Positions 1-6,846 of a stretch of DNA of 33,706 nt are shown here, piece by piece; positions within the stretch are counted from its first letter, which is position 1, and every line of letters starts with the position of its first letter. Made by a program: the position numbers and the translations under genes. The notes below the pieces were generated by a model. The model was not told the DNA's origin and searched no databases. It saw only the letters and a list, made by a program, of their open reading frames with translations. Origin of the DNA: an uncultured Oscillibacter sp. (lineage in GTDB: Bacteria > Bacillota_A > Clostridia > Oscillospirales > Oscillospiraceae). Location: assembly GCA_951800675.1 (NCBI GenBank), contig CATOKC010000017.1, forward strand, positions 1-33,706, in the 5' to 3' direction.

Positions 1-636
1 CACGAAGCCGCTGGCGAGGACGGCGAAGAGGAAGCGCCCGCCGCCGAGCCGGCGGAGGAGGAACCGGGCTTTACCAAGATTCTCTATCGCTATGAGGGGC
101 TGAAAAACCCCAAGAGCCTAGTCACGGCCTATGCGGCGGTAATGAGCACGGAGGACGCTGGTTTCTCCCTGGTGGACGAGACGCTGCTGCGGATTGACCC
201 GCCGGAAGAGTACGGGGAAAGCGGCTCCTTGCTGCTGGCCCGCAACGTGCCGGCGGCAGAGGGCGGCTCCGGCGGTGGCGTTCACTCCCTGCTGCTGAGC
301 TGGGAGGGAACCAACTGCTCTGTGCTGCTGGATATGCCGGAGGGCCGGGTCCACGATCCGAAGCCGGAAACGCCGCCGTCGGCCTCCACCAGACGGGGCC
401 TGTCAGACCTGGAGGCCATCCATCCCTCCAAGCTGGGTCTGCCGGGCGAGACCATGGAAGACTATGAGATGATTCCCCAGGAGGGCTCTGTCCGCATTGC
501 CGGTTCCGTCTGCATGCGGGTGAACATCTACGGCCAGGGCAACCAGTTTGCCGGAAGCTACTTCCTGTCCAACGACGGAAAGCTCTATAAGCTGGACGAG
601 GCCGCCAACGCGGTGGTGGAGCTGGAGTGGGAGTAA
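1..636 (+). CDS. Unrecognised protein, 3' part only (5' end outside window)
   Basis: The reading frame is open from the first base of the window and ends at TAA 634-636, giving the last 211 residues. An internal ATG at 142 could be mistaken for the start, but the frame stays open upstream and encodes an acidic Ala/Glu/Pro-rich stretch (about residues 1-22) that looks like a linker, followed by a globular part beginning around FTKILYRYEG. I do not recognise a family. No membrane segment is visible in this part; the acidic linker would fit a protein whose N-terminal domain or membrane anchor lies upstream. It converges on the Clp-like ATPase gene and its last 52 bp overlap that gene's 3' end. 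I see no terminator between them. The frame is convincing, the function unknown. Confidence 0.75.
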   Translation, partial: HEAAGEDGEEEAPAAEPAEEEPGFTKILYRYEGLKNPKSLVTAYAAVMSTEDAGFSLVDETLLRIDPPEEYGESGSLLLARNVPAAEGGSGGGVHSLLLSWEGTNCSVLLDMPEGRVHDPKPETPPSASTRRGLSDLEAIHPSKLGLPGETMEDYEMIPQEGSVRIAGSVCMRVNIYGQGNQFAGSYFLSNDGKLYKLDEAANAVVELEWE

Positions 637-2012
637 TCCGGAACCAGACGAAGCGATCCGGGCAGTCCCGCCAAACAATAGGCGATCCGGCCCGGGGCCG
701 ACGCGAACAGGGGGGCTAACAGGCTCTCCAGCACGCAGACCGAGGAGCGGATGGAGAGGGCGTCCCGCCCCGGCGTGAGCGCCCGGGCGGTATCCGGGGC
801 CACCTGGAGGATGTCCAGGCCGTATTCCCGGCCCAGGGCCACAACCTGCTTGACGGTGACGGCCTGCCGGGCTCCCTCGTCCAAAGAGCGAAAGCCAATG
901 ATGCCGCTGAAGCGGCCCGCGATTTCCCGAAGCACGCCGAGGCGCACCATGGCCCGGCGTGCTTCCTCGTTTTCTCGGAAGAGCCGCTTCGCCAGCTCCG
1001 CCGGGGTGGCGGCCTCCCGCTCCGGTTCCGCTTCGTTCCTTTGAGGAAAGGGCCGGTACTCGGAGAAGCCCAAGGGGCGTCCTCCCGCCGTGGTCAGGTC
1101 CGCGTTGGTGGTAAAGACGAAAACACAGCGCCGAAAATCCAGCTCCCGCTCTCCGGCCTCCCCTGCCTTTCGGGCGGTGCAGCGGCCCTCGTCCAGGATG
1201 GACATGAAAACCTTCAACACCTCCGGGTGAGCCTTTTCCAGCTCGTCGAACATAAAGACCGTGTGGGGGTTGTTCCGCACCGCCTCGAAGATGGGCTGGT
1301 CCTCATAGCCCACATAGCCCGGCGGCGCGCCGGTGAGGCGGTGGACGGAATGGGCCTCGGTAAAGGTGTTCAGCTCCGTCCAAACAAAGGCATAGGGCTG
1401 CCCGCAGCACCGTTTTAGGGCCGGGGCTAGAGCCTTTCCAAGCTCCGACTTCCCCACGCCGGTGGGGCCGTGAAAGATTAGGGACAGGGGCCGGGCCGGA
1501 GCCCGCTTTCCCGCGTGGCTGTAAAGCCGGAAGGCGGTGGCCTCCACCGCGCGAGGCTGGCCCAGAACCTGTTTGCCCAGCTCCTCCTGGAGCTTTCGAT
1601 AAAGGGGCGGCCAGGGCGAGGCGGGGGAGACAGAAGCGGCACGAACAGGCTCCGCCGCCAGTACCGGAGGGCGGAAGGGCTGGGGGACGGGCTCCGCCAC
1701 CTCCCTCCGGAGGGAGGCCAGCCGGGCTGTCATGGCCTCATAGCTGTCGAAGCGCCAGACGCTCCGGGCGAAGAGGGCGGCCAGCACCGAGCTCCGCCCC
1801 CGGTAGGCGATGGCGGGACGCCAGTAGAGCAGATATCCCCGGTCCCGCTTCAAAAAGCCCAGCACGGCCTGCCGGGGGACACAGCCCTCCGGCATCTGGC
1901 AGTCGGGAAATTCATAGCTCTGCCCCCGGCCGGCCAGGGCGTCGATGCGGCGGCGGAGAACAGCCTGGACCTCCGGGCCGCTGGAGCAGAATTGGGAAAA
2001 GGCAATGCGCAT
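585..2012 (-). CDS. AAA+ ATPase resembling the second ring (D2) of ClpA/ClpB, with an unknown N-terminal domain
   Basis: A 475-residue protein. Residues 1-105 are a domain I do not recognise, 106-132 a Pro/Ala-rich linker, and about 135-375 a Clp-type AAA+ module: Walker A GPTGVGKS (182-189), pore loop GYVGYE (232-237), Walker B ending in D256-E257, sensor-1 N303 and an arginine in AGRFSGIIGF (R367) where Clp D2 rings carry the Arg finger. ClpB and ClpC have two rings and over 800 residues, so this is a single-ring relative; ClpX is also single-ring but has a zinc-binding N domain that is absent here. An ATP-driven remodelling role is inferred; the substrate is unknown, and no ClpP-docking loop was identified. 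The frame is open further upstream, but ATG 2012 has a strong AAAGGAGG seven bases before it and the upstream part crosses a terminator. It is probably a separate unit from the PilZ/SLH operon behind it. Confidence 0.82.
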   Translation of the reverse strand: MRIAFSQFCSSGPEVQAVLRRRIDALAGRGQSYEFPDCQMPEGCVPRQAVLGFLKRDRGYLLYWRPAIAYRGRSSVLAALFARSVWRFDSYEAMTARLASLRREVAEPVPQPFRPPVLAAEPVRAASVSPASPWPPLYRKLQEELGKQVLGQPRAVEATAFRLYSHAGKRAPARPLSLIFHGPTGVGKSELGKALAPALKRCCGQPYAFVWTELNTFTEAHSVHRLTGAPPGYVGYEDQPIFEAVRNNPHTVFMFDELEKAHPEVLKVFMSILDEGRCTARKAGEAGERELDFRRCVFVFTTNADLTTAGGRPLGFSEYRPFPQRNEAEPEREAATPAELAKRLFRENEEARRAMVRLGVLREIAGRFSGIIGFRSLDEGARQAVTVKQVVALGREYGLDILQVAPDTARALTPGRDALSIRSSVCVLESLLAPLFASAPGRIAYCLAGLPGSLRLVPDYSHSSSTTALAASSSL

Positions 2013-2026
2013 AGCGGTTCCTCCTT

Positions 2027-2055
2027 TTTCCCTAGTATCCCCAATTTTAGGGAAA
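2027..2055 (-). promoter_or_regulatory. 8-bp inverted repeat directly upstream of the Clp-like ATPase ribosome site
   Basis: TTTCCCTA (2027-2034) and TAGGGAAA (2048-2055) are perfect inverted arms around a 13-base spacer. The pair lies immediately upstream of the AAGGAGG of the ATPase gene. It could be an operator near its promoter or an mRNA hairpin next to the ribosome site. No convincing -35/-10 pair was found here, so the role is open. Confidence 0.35.
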
Positions 2056-2078
2056 TTTAGAGCGGGGGGCAAAAAAAG

Positions 2079-2114
2079 TACCAGGGATGGGAAAAGCCAT
2101 CCCTGGTATTTTTT
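2079..2114. terminator. Bidirectional rho-independent terminator after the PilZ/SLH operon
   Basis: Perfect 12-bp arms TACCAGGGATGG (2079-2090) and CCATCCCTGGTA (2097-2108) surround a six-base loop. T6 follows on the + strand (2109-2114), and a run of A at 2071-2077 gives a T tract on the - strand. It lies 18 bp past the stop of the second PilZ gene and so ends the minus-strand operon. Confidence 0.85.
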
Positions 2115-2131
2115 GGTTCGCGAGGAAACGG

Positions 2132-2824
2132 TCATTGGTCCCGCCGGGACTTGAGGACCTTCCGCTGGAGGGTGAAAATGGCCTGGAGAAGCCGCTCCTG
2201 CTCCCGGGGAGGAACCTCTACAAACTGGCAGCCGTACTCATACTTTTTCATGGGGCTGGCGGTCTGGGCCCGGACGATAACGCGCCTGACCCGACAGGTG
2301 AAGGTAAAGGGCTCCTCCGTGGAGAGAAGAGAGGTTTCCAGCTGAAAGGTGCTTTCCAGCTGGAAGAGCTTTTCCGTCAGCACCCGCGCGCCGCCGCCGC
2401 CGATGTCCAGAACCTTGCAGCCGTACTTCTGTCCGGATTCAGAGCGGACCGTTCCCTCCACACCGGCGTTCTGGCGGAAGAAGTTGCGGTTTTCGCTGTT
2501 TTGCAGGGACCGCAGATTTTCAATTCGCCAGAATTTGGGGTCGTTGGGGCCGATGGTTCCGTTGAGGGTCAGGGTGTCGCCGTCCTTTTGGAAGCAGCGG
2601 AGCTTCACCGGCTGGTTGTACAGCACCCGGGGAAGGAAGCCCCCGGATTCCCCCAGAACGTCCACCTGGCTGGAGCCGGAGAGGCGGAGCCTGCCGACAA
2701 AGAGCAGGGCGTTGGCGGGGGTCAGCACCTCTACCTTCATGCCGCTGTAAAGCTCGGGGAAGTCATCCGGCGGAATGGCGGGAGGGAGCTCTTCTTTTTT
2801 AAACAGTGATTTGAAAAATGCCAT
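2132..2824 (-). CDS. PilZ-domain protein (YcgR/YpfA-like), last gene of the SLH operon
   Basis: A 230-residue cytosolic protein. An N-terminal beta-rich region (about 25-105) resembles the YcgR-N part that precedes PilZ in flagellar brake proteins, and a PilZ domain occupies about 112-225. The c-di-GMP arginines are in place as RNFFR (R113, R117). The second motif, normally D/NxSxxG, reads DIGGGG (D140-G145), so the serine is replaced by glycine. Known YcgR-type proteins slow or stop the flagellar motor when they bind c-di-GMP; whether this one binds is uncertain because of the substitution. ATG 2824 has AGAAGGAGG at good spacing, overlapping the end of the upstream SLH gene (14-bp gap), so the two are cotranscribed. 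The terminator at 2079-2114 closes the operon. Confidence 0.85.
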   Translation of the reverse strand: MAFFKSLFKKEELPPAIPPDDFPELYSGMKVEVLTPANALLFVGRLRLSGSSQVDVLGESGGFLPRVLYNQPVKLRCFQKDGDTLTLNGTIGPNDPKFWRIENLRSLQNSENRNFFRQNAGVEGTVRSESGQKYGCKVLDIGGGGARVLTEKLFQLESTFQLETSLLSTEEPFTFTCRVRRVIVRAQTASPMKKYEYGCQFVEVPPREQERLLQAIFTLQRKVLKSRRDQ

Positions 2825-2838
2825 AACGGGCCTCCTTC

Positions 2839-5800
2839 TTAACGGGTCAGGACCCGATGCAGAATAACGGCCATCTCTGCCCGGCTGATGGCCGCGCCGG
2901 GATTCAGGCGGGAAGCGCTGTTCCCCCGGACGGCGCCCATCTGGACCAGGGCGGCCACGGAGGGACGGGCAAAGGCGGAAACCTGATAACCGTCGGCGTA
3001 GGAGGAGAGCAGTCCCGCGTCGGCCACGGGAACGGATTGGCCCGCGGCCTCGATGGCCCGGCAGATCATGGTCATGGCGCTTTGCCGGGTGATGGGCCGG
3101 TCGGGCTGGAAGCGGCCGTTGTTCCCCTGGACAATGCCCAAGTTTCGCGCGGTGGCCACGGCCCCGGCGTAGGTGCTGTTAGCCGGCACGTCGGGGAAGC
3201 CAGAGGAGCCGCCGGTGGAGAATTGGAAGGCCCGGCAGATCATCAAGGTGAACTCTCCCCGGCTGATGGACTGCCCGGGGCGGTAGGTGTTGTTGCTGTA
3301 TCCGTTGGTGATGCCGCTGGAGCGGAGGAACTCGATGGAGGGCTTTGCCCACTCCCAGCCGGGGGCGGTATCGGAGAAGGTGGCGGCGCAATAGCTGTTG
3401 GAAATCTGGAGCTCCACCGCGCTGGAGTGGCTGCCCCCCTTGGTATCATAGGCGGTGTAGGGAATGGTCAGGGTTCCCTGGAATTCCGCCTTGGGCAAAT
3501 AGCTGATCTGGCCCAGCTGCTGAGGACCGTAGTGGGTGCCGCTGCTGACCCCGGCGCCCGTCCGGACAGGGCCGCTGTAGTTTTGATAGAGCCGCCCGGA
3601 GGAGGGCAGGGAGTGGAACTGAACATAGGACAGCTGGGCCCCCAGGGCCGCCTGACAGGCGTTCTGGAAGTCTGCCGCCCGGAAGGAAACGGGATGGGCG
3701 GCGCTTCCGGTATAGCGGATGACGGAGCTGACGGCGGCGGAGCCGGAGACGGAAATCTCCACCGTGCCGGTAAAGGAGTCGCCCCGGGTGCTGTAGCCGG
3801 TATAGCCGAAGGTGGCGGTGCCGGCGGTGGCGGAGGCGGCAAAGCCCACGTCGCCCAGAAGGGGACTGGTGCTGGAGTAGTAGTATCCCGTGGAGCTGCT
3901 GACCACGTTCCCCGTGCGGCTGGAGGCGTTGTACTGGTGGTACAGCGTGCCGTATTGATAGGAGGGCAGGTCAAAGCGGACATAGCTCAAGGTATCCCCG
4001 GTGGCGCTGCGGCAGGCGCTGTTGAAGTCCGCGGCGTTGAAGCGGACGAAGGCGTTGGCGGGGACGCTGTAGAAGATGGACTGGCCGCTTCCGCCGCCCA
4101 CGGAGATGGTGACGGTGGCGTTGAAGCGGATATTGTTTTCGTCATAGCCCGTAAAGGGGATGGTGACGGTGCCCACATAGCTGGCGGCGGGGACGAAGGT
4201 AAGGTTGGAAATAGAGGGGGAGCCGCTGCGCCGGTAGTCCGTGCCGGTGGAGGCACGGGAGCTGGAGGAGTTGTAGTAGTTGTAATAGAGGACGCCCGTG
4301 CCGGTGGAGGGGAGGCTGGTGAAACGGATGCGGCTCAAGGCCCGGCCGGTGATGGAGTAACAGGCGTCGTTAAACTCCCCGGAACCGAAGGTGACGGACT
4401 GCCCCTTGGGGGTGTTGTAGTGGACCGTTCCCGTGCCGTCATCCACGTGGAATACCAGATCGCCGGAAAAGGTGGTTCCGTTGGAGCTGGTTCCAGTGAA
4501 GGGGATGGTAACGGTGCCGCTGTAATTAGAGGCGGGTACATAGCTGATGTCGGAGATGCGGGGAGTACCGCTTCGATAGTAGTTCCGCCCGGTTGTGACC
4601 TTGGTGCTGGAGCTGTTGCGGTAGTTCAGGTACAGAGTTCCGGAGGAGGGCAGGGAGTTGAAGCGGATGTAGTTCAGGGTTCCGTTGACAGCCCGCTGAC
4701 AGGCGCTGTTGAAGTCCGCGGCGTTCAGGCTCTTCCGCTGGTTCCGGCCGATGGAGTATTCCACGCTGCCGCTGCCCTCGCCGTTGGCCCCGTAGACCCG
4801 GATACGCACCGTGCCGCTGTAGGACGCGCCGGAGCTGTCCGTGCAGCGGTAGGGGATATCCACGTCTCCGGAATAGCCCTTTGCCGGGACGAAGGTGATG
4901 TCGTCGATGGAGGGGCTGCTGGAGGCATAGTAGCGGGTGGAGTTGTTCACCTTGGGGGAGTACTGGCCGGTGGGGCTGTAGCTGTAATAGAGCGTGCCCC
5001 GGCTGGAGGAGGGCAGGCCGAAGGTGACATAGCTGATGGCCCGGCCTGTGCGGCCCTTGCAGACGGCGGAGAAATGCTCCGCCGCGAAGCTGACGGGCTG
5101 GTCGATGGCCGTGGAATAGCTGACGTCCCCGGTGGCGGTGGCCTCGATGCGGATGGTTCCGGAGAAGGTGGTCCCGTTGGTGGCCACGGCGTTGTAGTCC
5201 ACCACGGCGGTGCCGTCAAAGCCGGGCAGGGGAATAAAGGTCACGTCCTTCAAGGCCATCTGGCCCTGGCCGGTGGGCTGGTAGTAATACCGCTCCGTGC
5301 CGCCCACACCGTGCCCCGGGGTCTCGGGAGAGGTGTACTTGTAGTAGAGCACGCCGTTATCGGTGGAGACCTTCAAGCTGTACACGCAGTCCAGGGGGCC
5401 CTTGGCCTTGTCCTGGGAGCGGCGGTCCAGCTCGTACAGCAGGCCGGAGAAGGAATAGGAGGGCTCGGAGCCCATGTCGACGGTGATGGCCTGGGCCACG
5501 TCCTCCAGGACACGGACCTTGAAGCTGGCGTGGCAATAGGTGCCCTCGGCCATGGCGGTGATGGTCACGTCGGTGCCGGGGTAGTGGGCGGTGACCCGGC
5601 CTGCCAGAACCTGGGCCACGGAGTTGTTGGAGCTCTCCCAGCCAATGGTTTTGTTCCGGGCGTTGCCGAAAACCTCGTAGACAATGCTGAGGTCCCGGTA
5701 CTGGTAGATGTCCACCACGCTGTCCTCGGAGAGGCGGACGGTTTCGCCCTTGCCGCCGGTGGTGGATTTGTCCACATAGCTCAAAAGAATACCGGAGACC

Positions 5801-6753
5801 TCGATTTTCCGCTCGTCGGTTTTGCCGCCTGCCTCGGCGGTGATGGTGGCCTCGCCGGGGGCGATGCCGGTAATTTCGCCTGTATTGGGGTTCACTCTGG
5901 CGATGGAGGTGTCGCTGGAGGTCCAAGTAATCCGCCCGTCCTCCTCAGACACGCCGGCGGGGGAGACGGTGGCGACAAGGGTGACTTCATTGCCGACGCC
6001 GGGGTCCACGTAGTTCCGCCCATCGTTGGTGGGGGTGGTGGTGATCTGGACGCTGGAGACCTGGGGAGACGAGGCGGGCACCACCTCAATGACGCAGTAG
6101 TCGCTGGCGCCGGGGTCCACCTGGGAATAAGCGGTGAGGGTAACCCGGTCTCCGGGCTTGGCGCTGGAGCTGGGGGTAATGGTGGCGGTGTGGGAATCGT
6201 AGGGGCTCACATCCAGACGAAATTTGCTCTTGTCAGAGGGGTCCCAGTTCAGCGTTGTGTTCGTGCCCTCCGGGGCGGTAACGTCGGCCTTGAGCGTGAG
6301 GCTTCCCCCGATGGGGAGGATCGCGCTGTTTTTGTCCAGCCTCACGGTGATGCTGGGTTTGGAGGGCGGGGTGGGGGCCTGGGGCTTTTTTACTGTGATG
6401 GTACAGGCGGCGGTCCCGGAATCCCCGGTCGTGTCATCTGTTACCGTCGCGGTTACGGTGACGGTAGAATCTTGCGAAACTGTGCTGGCGGTGACCGCGC
6501 AGGAGTCGCCGGAAGCGTCGGCGGGGACGGAAAGAATCTGGGGATTTCCGCTTGACCAAGAGATTCTCGCGCCATTGGGCGCTCCGGTAAGCCGCACCGT
6601 TGTACTGTCGCCGGATTCAATTTCCGTCTCGTCGGCGGAAATGGACAGGGTCGAGGAAATGTCGGCGGCCGCCACCGGGACTGCCAGCAGGGAACAAGCC
6701 AAGGCCAGCGCCAGCAGCAGGGCTCCGGTCCGGCGGAGGATTCGGGATTTCAT
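2839..6753 (-). CDS. Secreted 1304-aa SLH protein with Ig-like domains and six tandem repeats
   Basis: The signal peptide covers residues 1 to about 30 (basic start MKSRILRR, Leu/Ala-rich core, cut near VAA). Four Ig-like segments follow (about 31-420); the third has a typical Big_2 signature (TWTSSDTSIARVNPNTGEITG). Six copies of a 108-127-residue repeat span about 425-1120, each with a core like FNSLPSSGTLYLNY, a Tyr-rich strand and FVPA.xYSGTVTIPFTG. The C-terminus (about 1121-1304) holds three SLH domains, which in the family bind pyruvylated wall polymer and anchor the protein outside the cell. The body is probably a long stalk or adhesin exposed on the surface. The ATG has GGAG ten bases upstream, partly inside a small hairpin. 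It sits between a larger SLH gene and a PilZ gene. The ligand is unknown. Confidence 0.88.
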   Translation of the reverse strand: MKSRILRRTGALLLALALACSLLAVPVAAADISSTLSISADETEIESGDSTTVRLTGAPNGARISWSSGNPQILSVPADASGDSCAVTASTVSQDSTVTVTATVTDDTTGDSGTAACTITVKKPQAPTPPSKPSITVRLDKNSAILPIGGSLTLKADVTAPEGTNTTLNWDPSDKSKFRLDVSPYDSHTATITPSSSAKPGDRVTLTAYSQVDPGASDYCVIEVVPASSPQVSSVQITTTPTNDGRNYVDPGVGNEVTLVATVSPAGVSEEDGRITWTSSDTSIARVNPNTGEITGIAPGEATITAEAGGKTDERKIEVSGILLSYVDKSTTGGKGETVRLSEDSVVDIYQYRDLSIVYEVFGNARNKTIGWESSNNSVAQVLAGRVTAHYPGTDVTITAMAEGTYCHASFKVRVLEDVAQAITVDMGSEPSYSFSGLLYELDRRSQDKAKGPLDCVYSLKVSTDNGVLYYKYTSPETPGHGVGGTERYYYQPTGQGQMALKDVTFIPLPGFDGTAVVDYNAVATNGTTFSGTIRIEATATGDVSYSTAIDQPVSFAAEHFSAVCKGRTGRAISYVTFGLPSSSRGTLYYSYSPTGQYSPKVNNSTRYYASSSPSIDDITFVPAKGYSGDVDIPYRCTDSSGASYSGTVRIRVYGANGEGSGSVEYSIGRNQRKSLNAADFNSACQRAVNGTLNYIRFNSLPSSGTLYLNYRNSSSTKVTTGRNYYRSGTPRISDISYVPASNYSGTVTIPFTGTSSNGTTFSGDLVFHVDDGTGTVHYNTPKGQSVTFGSGEFNDACYSITGRALSRIRFTSLPSTGTGVLYYNYYNSSSSRASTGTDYRRSGSPSISNLTFVPAASYVGTVTIPFTGYDENNIRFNATVTISVGGGSGQSIFYSVPANAFVRFNAADFNSACRSATGDTLSYVRFDLPSYQYGTLYHQYNASSRTGNVVSSSTGYYYSSTSPLLGDVGFAASATAGTATFGYTGYSTRGDSFTGTVEISVSGSAAVSSVIRYTGSAAHPVSFRAADFQNACQAALGAQLSYVQFHSLPSSGRLYQNYSGPVRTGAGVSSGTHYGPQQLGQISYLPKAEFQGTLTIPYTAYDTKGGSHSSAVELQISNSYCAATFSDTAPGWEWAKPSIEFLRSSGITNGYSNNTYRPGQSISRGEFTLMICRAFQFSTGGSSGFPDVPANSTYAGAVATARNLGIVQGNNGRFQPDRPITRQSAMTMICRAIEAAGQSVPVADAGLLSSYADGYQVSAFARPSVAALVQMGAVRGNSASRLNPGAAISRAEMAVILHRVLTR
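2857..3380 (-). repeat. Three C-terminal SLH domains of the 1304-aa protein
   Basis: Three SLH units of about 55-60 residues, recognisable by W/Y at the start, the GI.NGY / GIVQG / GAVRG turns, and the ISRGEF / ITRQSA / ISRAEM motifs that match the family TRAE motif. This is the wall anchor. Confidence 0.85.
3390..5485 (-). repeat. Six tandem protein-level repeats (108-127 aa each)
   Basis: Starts fall near residues 425, 542, 669, 781, 895 and 1013. Copies 3-6 are closest. Conserved points are an opening Tyr-Ser or Tyr-x, AADFN.AC about 12 residues later, a LPSSGTLY strand, a Tyr pair, and a closing VTIPFTG strand with a Gly-Thr-Phe-Ser-Gly turn. The repeats have diverged at DNA level, so recent duplication is unlikely. 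They look like all-beta stalk domains. I cannot assign a named Pfam family from memory. Confidence 0.75.
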
Positions 6754-6766
6754 AAAGCATACACTC

Positions 6767-6814
6767 CTTTTCCGAAAAGCGAGGCAGGGGGGCGGGCGGG
6801 GCCGCCCGCCCCCC
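6767..6814 (-). other. Two hairpins in the 93-bp gap between the two SLH genes
   Basis: The first is a GC-only inverted repeat with 13-bp arms at 6787-6799 and 6802-6814. The second, CTTTTCGGAAAAG, lies near 6767-6780 and overlaps the AAAAGGAG ribosome site of the 1304-aa SLH gene. The first has no T tract after it on the - strand, so it is not a standard terminator. A partial transcription barrier, mRNA stabiliser or translational control element is possible. Confidence 0.5.
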
Positions 6815-6846
6815 TTGGGGATGGTTGATTGCTGAAATCGGAGGCG

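Noticed and set aside
2857..6555. Long + strand open frame (1232 aa) opposite the 1304-aa SLH gene
   Set aside because: It is antisense to a gene with a signal peptide, repeats and SLH domains. The product is low-complexity Gly/Ala/Val-rich, as GC-rich shadow frames are, with no ribosome site or domain.
2838..6753. Tandem DNA repeats or recent duplication inside the SLH gene
   Set aside because: The six repeats are clear as protein but diverged as DNA, so they are old domain copies and not a DNA repeat array.
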